NCBI GenBank assembly: GCA_023974075.1
Contig: CM043792.1
Span: forward strand, 9,839,456 to 9,903,455
Source: Chaenocephalus aceratus
Taxonomy: Eukaryota; Chordata; Actinopteri; Perciformes; Channichthyidae
Direction: 5' to 3'
Length of the DNA: 64,000 bases
A model generated the notes under the pieces. That model searched no databases. It saw only the letters and a program-made list of their open reading frames with translations, and was not told where the DNA came from. The position numbers and the translations under genes were made by a program. Every line of letters begins with the position of its first letter. Positions within the stretch are counted from its first letter, which is position 1. Shown here piece after piece: positions 55,914-64,000 of the stretch.

Positions 55914-57399
55914 ATTTGTGGTTGCTACTCATAGTACTCCTGAATCTAACGTATTATGAAGAATGGAGAGCCTTATGTAAGATGTTTACACATGCTGGAT
56001 ATTGGAAGTACATCGAAGAGTATCTAATGTTGGGAAAGAAACTTAGGCCATTTCATTAAAAACATTTAGTAAATCGGAAGGTCAAGTTATTCCTAATTTG
56101 TAATGCTTTCTCCTAAAACTAAGTTAATATTTTCCTGTTACATTCATAGTCTTTTACCTAAATTAGGTTTAATGTGGACCATCTTGTCGTCCTGGTTTGG
56201 ATTACACAATAATGTATTTGTGGAATAAATACAAGTTACAGTGCATAACTTTGGATAACTTTTTGTAGGTATACATGTAGTTTCCAACAGTGTATGAGAA
56301 CATCTAAAAAGTTATTGTTTATACAAGGGTAGCTTTATCATCTTGTTCTAGTAATGGCCACAACTTTGCACCTTTGTACTCAGCAGTAATCCTTCCCTTA
56401 AATGCACCATGAAGAACACCAAGTACTGCTCCGGCAGGAAGTGTCAACTGAACTCTGTAATAAGTTAATGTAGAAAACCTCAAAGCGGTGTTGAAAGACC
56501 TGAGAGTAGCTACCGTCACCTTCATTATGAAAATCAGATGCTAAACAAAAGTCTTGGATATGAGTGACTTTCAAGTCAAGAAAGACAAAGGACACATATC
56601 AAACACACTCGTCCTCTAACTACGTTCACTGTATTCAGTCCCTGCTCCATCTCATAGGGAACTTCATGTCCCACACGTTTCCTTTCACCCACTCCTTCGG
56701 GTCAATATTAGCACAAGGAACTCCAGCTACTTGATGTACCCCAGTCAAATTTACCAAACACTGTTTGACTCATGCTATTAAATCTGAAGATGAAAGAATT
56801 GCCAAGGGCAAACAGATCCTAAGGCTATACACCAAAACCAAAAACGGTAAGGCACAATTAGGAATTTAAATGGACCTAGCACAAATGTGCTTCCGCTGAC
56901 TGACTTTGAAAATATCATAATTAGTGTCAGGCCTAATGACATTGTGCAAAGTGTAAAGTCCAGCTATCTTCACTGATCTACTGCCATGATAAACTCATCC
57001 CTGTGATTACAGGGTAAAGCCAGGAAATATGGCACAAAATGTACCCAAGAAAGAACAATATAATTAAGTCAAGGCTATAAATGTGGGCGCCTGGAGGGGC
57101 CTGACTGGAGCCTACATCTATTTTATCTTAAAACTATTTACTTTCAACCTATAATTCCAACTCTATTACAGGAGATAGAGAAGGACAAATATGACAGACA
57201 ACCGAGGAGTGAGAGAGGTGCAGTGAGGAAAGGAAGAAGGAGGGGGGGGGAGCTGTGAGAGATAGGCAGAGTTGGGGATGATAAGGAATCACAGATAAAG
57301 CTTCTAGGGCGCAGACATGTTCCAGAGAGGAGTGACCAATCAAGATAGAGTGAAAGAGGGGGTACAATTGTGATAAGAGTGATGACAGAGTGTAAAATG
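55914..57399. other. Mostly non-coding interval with one small candidate frame
   Basis: AT-rich. The minus-strand frame at 56525-56319 is listed separately. A purine-rich patch with a 9-base G run is near 57230-57252. Confidence 0.3.
56319..56525 (-). CDS. Possible small ORF or exon, unidentified
   Basis: A 68-codon frame begins MKVTVATLRSFNT and includes LTLPAGAVLGVLHGAFKG, then ends KATLV. Its composition is protein-like, with few Ser/Cys runs and alternating hydrophobic and polar residues. An acceptor-like 'cttttgtttag' lies 16 bases upstream. I recognise no family, and an overlapping open frame exists on the same strand. It could be one exon, a pseudogene piece or chance. Confidence 0.2.
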   Translation of the reverse strand: MKVTVATLRSFNTALRFSTLTYYRVQLTLPAGAVLGVLHGAFKGRITAEYKGAKLWPLLEQDDKATLV

Positions 57400-58021
57400 A
57401 CTCAGTCAGTCCTGGCAATGGCATTGGCTCTGACCTCGCATTCCTCATCCCAGTTCAGTGGAGTTCTGAGGTTCAGCACGGTCCCAGCTGGTTGTAGGAC
57501 ACCGTTTGAACCTGCTGATTTCAACAGAAGCTACAATCCTGTTAAACCTCCAACACAAAGGCCTCCCTCGACCCTCACACTGTTTCACATACAAGAGATA
57601 GATGTCAACAAGTTCTCTGAACTAAAGCGGTTTGTTCTATCCTTCCAAAATGATGCAAGAGTTTCTGATCCTGTGCCCCCCTATTGACAAGAAAACAGTC
57701 GGTGCCTTCCATAAAACATATGACTGTTTCAAAAAGGACTGTGCTTGCGGTTAAAATAATCTGTTCTTGACTCGAGAGCAAACATTGGATGTGAATATTT
57801 GTTGTCTGTGTCAAAGTAAACTTGAGTTGACCCATCCAGCACAGATCTCCATCTCCAAAAAGGTTTTGCGGTGGAACAAACAACCAATGGTGTTCGAAAA
57901 AAAGCCAATAACTGCAAAAGCTCCAACTGCAAGGCCCTTTCCAGACCTCTCAGCATTTTACACAGATGATTTGGAAGTCAAAAGACATCTAGCTGTCAAC
58001 AAGTATTCCAGAACACAATAA
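57400..58021 (+). pseudogene. Coding-like block of unknown origin ending at a polyadenylation signal
   Basis: Two frames follow each other. The first (to 57685) includes FNRSYNPVKPPTQRPP and LFHIQEIDVNKFSELKRF. The second (57767-58021), shifted by one, includes LCQSKLELTHPAQISISKKV and PFPDLSAFYTDDLEVKRHL. Both have protein-like composition. An acceptor-like 'cattcctcatcccag' precedes 57454. The final stop TAA overlaps AATAAA (58017-58022). About 80 bases with stops separate the frames, with no convincing intron. It may be a decayed gene copy or two exons of an unidentified gene. Confidence 0.3.
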
Positions 58022-59660
58022 AAATTTTTCTCATTGCCTCCTAGAACAACCCACATTTTTTTTTATTCTCGATTGGCAGCACATCATTGTTTCTTTGTTT
58101 ATCAAAACCATTGTATTTAGTGTTCATACTGTATGTTCTCTAATCTGCCACTTATAGGTAACAAAAAGGTGTATATGGAACTACAAAAAAGTACTTTGTT
58201 AGATTAGGGGGAAGATCATGGTTTGAAAAGAAACCACAATAACTTACATACATCTTCTGATGCACCTACTTGAACACATCATCAGGGTTGTGTGTTTCGG
58301 GTCTTGAAACAGACACCCTCTTTCAGGCGACCCGACCGAGGTTGATCGGGCCTCAGCCTCTGTTCAAGTGGCATTGCACTGCCCCCACTGGTCCCCCTTT
58401 CCATAGCCACCTCGAAGCTCTCAGCTTGTAAAATAAAATGTAATCAGAAAAGCAGCCTCCCTCACCTTATTGATGCATTCCTCCACACATACAGTATTTT
58501 GTTGGTTGTTTTAAGGTTTTGTTCTTCTAATGCTGACAGTCCCTAATGTTTACGAACGTAAGTAAGCAACTTTTAGCGATCAAAATACATCTTAGAACAA
58601 AACTATATTTGGAAAGACAGTTGAGGTTTTATAGATATCTAGGTTAAATAACTCCAATAAAAAATCAGGTTAATATGTTGAAATGTGGTTTGAACTTTAA
58701 AAAAATGGGTTAGGGGCTCCTTACTGAGGAGGCAGGTTTTTGTATTGCAAGTTTTAGACACATCCATCACATAGCTGTTATGTAACATCAGAACCTCAGC
58801 TGTAACATCTAGACTGAAAGTGGAGCAGGACCCTGTCAAAAGTGCCTCGCTCTATGCTTTAGAATGATGTCAGAAAGTTGTGTGCACAGCATAGTAAAGA
58901 AATGCTCTGGGTACTAACCTTATCAAATAAACAGCTAGTGGAACAAACAGGACAGGGATGTATGGATGTCACCATCACAAGGTGTGGGTGGAATTTGAGA
59001 AACAGTGTTCCACGGCGTCAAGAAGGCGATAGATACTGGATATAAATTGTAAATAGATACATTGTGGCAGAGGTGAAGTTGACCTGAGGCAACAAAAGTC
59101 ACTTCGGACCATCAAAAAGGAGTTGTCTTGTCTCTCTTTACCATTGGGTTGTATTGTGTACAACAGAAGATCGATGACTTTTATTGGATTTGTGCATTTA
59201 ATTGGAAGCTACAAAAGTTGTGGAGCCACATCCTCATTTCTCCCTATAATTTGGTAACAATTATCTTGTTCAAGCCTAAATCAAGTGTAAATAAACTGCA
59301 TCTCATGCATACATGAAACATTTTCATAAGCAGTTGAAGCGGGGGGCATATTCTGTTTTCTGAGTAGTTGACAGTTGCAAAGTGCACACATACTGTATTG
59401 ACAGTGATTAGAATCTGTTAGGGCTCACTGTCGATGAATATTCAAGAGCACCTGTCTGCAGCTGAACCCGCGGTGTTTGGTGGAAGTCTCTAAGATGGAG
59501 TCCTGCTCTACTCGCCGAAATAAGAAAACACAAGCATATGTTGGGTGTGTGCAATCAGCAGAACTCACACTTTGTATGTTGAAATGTAGTAGTTTCTCAG
59601 ATTTTATTTAGTTTGTTGTAATTATGTTTGAATCTCAGACATCTGTAAGATGTTGCTCTT
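58022..59660. other. Interval without a supportable gene
   Basis: AT-rich except for 58290-58420, which is GC-rich and carries GCGACCCGACCGAGGTTGAT; this looks like a fragment of a repeat I cannot name. No gene is seen. Confidence 0.3.
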
Positions 59661-59825
59661 TTAAAGCGCACCTACTCACAATGTTTCATTTGATGAAACC
59701 TCATTGTTCATTTCTCCTTTTGAGTTGTGGTTCAGTTTTCTGTACACACTGTTAAGTCCACTGAGACAAATGTAAAATGTGTGATAGTCTGCTATATAAA
59801 TACACTTTGATTGATTTATTGATTA
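59661..59825 (+). repeat. Retroposon 3' tail fragment
   Basis: Contains 'cactgagacaaatgtaaaat' and ends 'ctatataaatacactttgat' with a 'tgatttattgatt' stutter, a common teleost SINE/LINE ending. The head of the element is not recognisable. Confidence 0.5.
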
Positions 59826-62394
59826 TGCTGATTTTTTTTTGTTGGGATATTTCTTACCTGAACTGCATCTTTAAAGCTTCTGGTAAAAACATAACTCACT
59901 GAATTTAGTAGAATTAATTAAGTAGACTTTCTGTTGACTTACATTTGTGTGAGTAAGTGTGATGATGCTTGTCATAGTTTGTACCACATGCCTCCAATGA
60001 AAATAAATCCTGAATATTCAGCATGCAATGACATTTTGGAAAAATGTGTGTTTTCGGGCAACAGTGTGGCCCTTGAAACAAAGATAGATCTGTTGAGAAT
60101 TTATAAGTTGGTGCCCTTAACTTCACCCTACACCTTTGGACGCCCCCAATGCAAGCCAGCCCTTGTTACATCAGTGTGGGACCTAAAAATCAATATTCAA
60201 ATTCCATGGTGTTTTCTGATGTAGAAAACTAAGGTCATGTTCAATTTACCAAACTTCTTTCTCCAGATTGATATGACTGCACACAGTCCCTTGACCGTCC
60301 TTACCAATGGTCGGTTCTCCTTTGCATTGTTCTGGTGACGATTAACAGCATATCAATACCAGTGGTTATGAAATGAGATGTATAAATATAGAAGATATCA
60401 CCAATGTGTGATACAAACAATTAGACCAAGCAGAAAACAAAGCCAAAGTCATAGTTATTCTCGACACCAATCTGAACCAGTTTTGTTGACACCCCACTGC
60501 TGTGCCTCTCCCCCACCTTTGGCACAGTTTAAACAATGAGTCACCAAAATACTAAACAGAAACAGGCTAAGACTGTGCCTGGAAACCACAAACAACAGCA
60601 CAACTAATGTCCCTATGTAATGCTGGAAATCACATTCAAGAACATCATTTAGCTTTGTAGCTAAATGGATAACAAAGAAGCTTGCCATGTGTCCACATGT
60701 TTAAGGCCTGAGAGAAACTCAGGTCTTTCATCGTTACATGAGTTGAATTTTATTTGAATAATTTACAATGATATAACCTAGTAAATATAGATCCATGTTT
60801 TGGATCCATGCCTGACAAAGCCAGCTGGTTCAATTAAGAGTGCGATGCTATCTCTGGCACAGAAAGTGAAATAGGTGGGTGGGTGGCAGTGAAGCCGTTT
60901 CAGGGTCTGGAATTGATATGATTGTTTGTGCTATTGAAATGATAATAATGTTTGATAAACACTACGAAAAACAAACTACCATCAACAGCATGACACATCA
61001 TCTAGCACAAATGTTACATTTGATGAAGCAATTCTTATAGAATGTGATGCTAATTTGAGAATCGGACCCCTACTCTACTACGTGCTTTGGGACCCAGCTG
61101 AAAAAATGACCAGCTCTTACACACACCACCTTGAAGTCACATTACCATCAGCTGTTTTTCACATTCAAATTGTTAAACTCTGTGAAAATGCAGTATTTTG
61201 TGTGAACTGTATGCCACTATAGATAGGAACTGTAACCCTGCCATTCTGTAACTATGGAAACAATAATGAGGTCACTGTGCTATTTTAGCTGGGTTTACTT
61301 GGAGATCATTACTGACATCACCACACTTTCAGCTGAAGTTTGTGGAAGTTCAGTAAAACAGAGCCTGGATGGATTGTGGGGGAACTTGTCACACAGCGAG
61401 TCACATTAAGCTGTAATGCTGCCGGCTATAACCTTGAGTGATCTCACATGGAGCTCATTAGTTACTGCAAACAGTTAAATAAGCCATATCGAAATCAGGG
61501 GGAAAAAAGTCGAAACATCCACTTTTTTATTCACAGTAATTACATTTTGTTTGGCCTTCAATCTTCTTTTGAAATTCTTCACCTTAAATTCAAATTATTT
61601 TTTGGAATTAAACATTTGTTCGGTGAAAGACAAGCTGTGCCAGAAATGTGAGAGCTTTCTTTTTAATAAAAGGTTCCCATCACTGATAATTGAAGTGCTT
61701 GTGGTGAGACTAAGAAGTCTAAATTGAAATACATTTCTGCCACAGCTTCTTCCATTCACAGTGGGGAGCTCAGCATCATTTGAGCGCCCTATGATAATGC
61801 CTCGATCGAGTAAAACAAGTCCATTTAATCAATAACATAATGAATAGGGATAAACTCAGCCTAGAAGAGCACGTATTATTCTTCAAATTACACCATTAAA
61901 AAATGACTTTTTCACCCTCCATTCATAGCTTCAATTAGAAAAATGAGAAAACTGGAGAACAGACAATGGTTTTCTCTTGTCAAACACACACAGGAGCACG
62001 GTGAGGGTAGGATGAATTGCTGAACATGTCATGTAGATCCTTGAACCTCAAGGTGAGGTCACAAAGAGAGACGCCTACTGTATAAGTAATGCTACATATT
62101 CAAGTCCATCTTACCTGCAAGGTAAAGTGTTCTTTCAGTGTGTCATTAACTCTATTAAAAGCAACTATCTGTACAAATGATGGATACATTAGCCTGAAAT
62201 GACCTATATGTATATTTACCTGGCAAGGACCTCTAGTGGCGATGCTAATTATAACAGCTCCAAGGAATGGAGGATATTGGGCTAAATAGCCAGGTCAACA
62301 AAGTGTGACCTAAGCATTTACACTGTAAAGCAAGAGTGTGCGGTTGACATCCTGCTTTCTAGCTAGAATTGCACCTATTTGTTGTTTCAAAGGG
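59826..62394. other. Interval without a supportable gene
   Basis: AT-rich, unique-looking sequence with only short frames. The part from about 61690 to 61990 has enhancer-like texture. No RNA gene is seen. Confidence 0.3.
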
Positions 62395-62520
62395 GCATTA
62401 TTATGCTTTTGGGGGGGTTTTCCCTTTCCTGTAGTGTGTTATATAGGTTTGTGTGCATGTAAATGGTCTGCTAAGGCTACAATTCCTTTGTTCTCCCCAG
62501 AGGGAGTTTCTCTCAGATAC
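62395..62520 (+). repeat. Truncated copy of the dispersed repeat
   Basis: Starts 'caaaggggcattattatgct' and contains 'cctttcctgtagtgtgttat' and 'ccagagggagtttctctc', then breaks off. It is closest to the copy at 34250. Confidence 0.75.
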
Positions 62521-64000
62521 TATACAATTATCCCACATTTGGAATTGTGAATCAAATTCGCGATATACCAAATTATATAATGAATGAAATCGAAATATTT
62601 GATAAATGAGTCATTTTACACGTAAATATAATACAGTAATACAATAATGAAAAACACTGGAGTTAAAATGTAATTGGATTGAGCTACAACTAGCCTGTGT
62701 TTATTAATGAGGGATACATTAAAATAAAAAGGAATACATTAACTAAAATTGGAGAGAAACACATCACAGTCCTCCTGTGTGTATGCCAGATTGTGGCTTA
62801 TAGATAGCAGCACTGACCATTTTGCACACAATCTCTGAGTGAATTTTGTCCCCGTGTCTCGGCTCTGTCCTTAACCATTTGTACTCTGGTAATGACTCCA
62901 ACATGCTGTGTTCACTAGATCGAAAAGGAAGAGAAGATTGGGGGGTGGGGGCGGTGGTAAGAGAGGAGGCTTATCGTACAGTTAAGCTGCAGCTGCAGTT
63001 TCCATAACAACTACCTGCAAAAACCCTGCTCCCTCGACCATCATTAGAATAACATTTTTACTCGTCAAGTAAGCATTAGTGGAATCTACATGAGCAATGA
63101 GAAGGGAGTAACACAGAAAAAGTCTCGATGTCCGTCGGAGCTATCGCTTGACAGCCAGGGAGCTTTTTTTTCTGCAGGGGGATATCTTTCGGTGTAATTA
63201 CAAAATAGGGATTGTAAACCGTGTAGAAAATGTACACATGGAGACTTCCAGTGGCTTGTTGTGCAGGACTTTAGCATATTACATTATGTATACCCAGGCT
63301 GGGTTCACATTGACACACGCCAAAATACAAAAACATCCCGCGCATAGCTCTGGGCTTAAGAGGCAGGCCCTTGATCATAAACTCTCTTTTTTTCTACCAG
63401 CGGGAACTCCTGCGACCGACTCAAGGAGAAACGTGTCTTTGCCGTTCAGCCTCTGCTCTGATCATGCATTACAATATCAACTTGAAAAGGGGGATAATCA
63501 AGAGTTTAAAGGAAAAGTAAAGGGAGAGGGAACACATTAAGTGGTGGCTAGTCCAGGGTATCATTTAAAATCAGCGCTGATGGCTTCATCACTGCCAGGC
63601 AGTGTGGGCTGTAACCTTGAGCGAGGGCTGGTGGGGCCCTGGTGACCAGGGAGGGGATGGGGAGAGGGATAGGCTCTTTTTGCATTCACATTCTGCTCAG
63701 CAGGCACCCGGGGGCTATAACCCTGAGAATCCGTATTAGGTGAGCCAAAGTCACCATTAATATAGAGCACTGGGCCATACTATAACCTTACACTTCACAT
63801 CTCAGGGGTGTCCTGAACTGAGAAAAAAATGGTACTTTCGAACAATCACTTGGGAGGACTTTCAAAAGTGACCTCTTACCAAAGTCAATCCGTTTGCTTT
63901 TCTCTTTTTTTTTTCATTTTTATCTGTGTTTGCTGGTCCTGCTCAATCTCTCCATCTCGCTCTGGATTTGCGCGGGGGCTCCAGGCCTGGCGCTCCATGG
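62521..64000. other. Non-coding interval, possibly with conserved elements
   Basis: The first 250 bases are AT-rich. From about 62980 to 63780 the sequence is unique, GC-richer and has phrases such as CTGCAGCTGCAG and CCATCATTAGAATAAC. It may contain conserved non-coding elements. Reading frames here have no recognisable content. Confidence 0.3.

Overview
This window looks like gene-poor DNA from a ray-finned fish, most likely a percomorph teleost. The evidence is AT-rich non-coding sequence, five (CA/TG)n tracts of which three are uninterrupted for more than 200 bp, tRNA-derived SINEs ending in the teleost-type tail 'gtaagtcgctttggataaaag', and ZBED-type hAT, Harbinger-like, piggyBac-like and L2/CR1-like elements. 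No long conserved protein-coding gene is visible. Most long reading frames are shadows of CA repeats or transposons.

The best-structured region is a nested transposon complex at about 2.27-12.77 kb. Its outer layer is a pair of inverted copies of one dispersed repeat; an 84-bp core is about 95% identical between 2732-2815 and 11635-11718. Between them lie two SINEs and a 6.9-kb hAT element (4057-10956) with 14-bp terminal inverted repeats and a perfect 8-bp target duplication, CTATTTAC. The hAT has lost most of its transposase. It carries a 1.3-kb Harbinger-like element (4240-5551) and, inside its BED-finger codons, a 4.38-kb insertion (5814-10196) flanked by a 9-bp duplication, GGCATCACC. 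That insertion holds two tail-to-tail spliced units with GT-AG signals and polyadenylation signals less than 100 bp apart. The plus-strand unit encodes a 64-residue ORF. The minus-strand unit encodes a 190-residue protein with a BED-like zinc finger, and its intron opens with a UG repeat of about 120 units. This is the strongest candidate for an undescribed unit.

The rest, 13-64 kb, is intergenic or intronic. It contains a tandem segmental duplication (15.2-16.3 kb), a five-unit array with a 148-bp period (36.4-37.0 kb), about eight copies of one dispersed element starting TTAAAGGGGCC, and two related LINE fragments (11.8 and 54.8 kb). A CpG-rich block at 39.6-40.0 kb ends in a clear splice donor and could be the first exon of a gene running rightward. 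Several unique, motif-rich blocks (about 1.3, 18.2, 24.3-25.3, 30.0-30.9, 38.2-41.4, 43.9 and 63.0-63.7 kb) resemble conserved non-coding elements, which would fit a regulatory landscape around a developmental gene, but only alignment can show this.

All family assignments come from reading motifs; nothing was searched.
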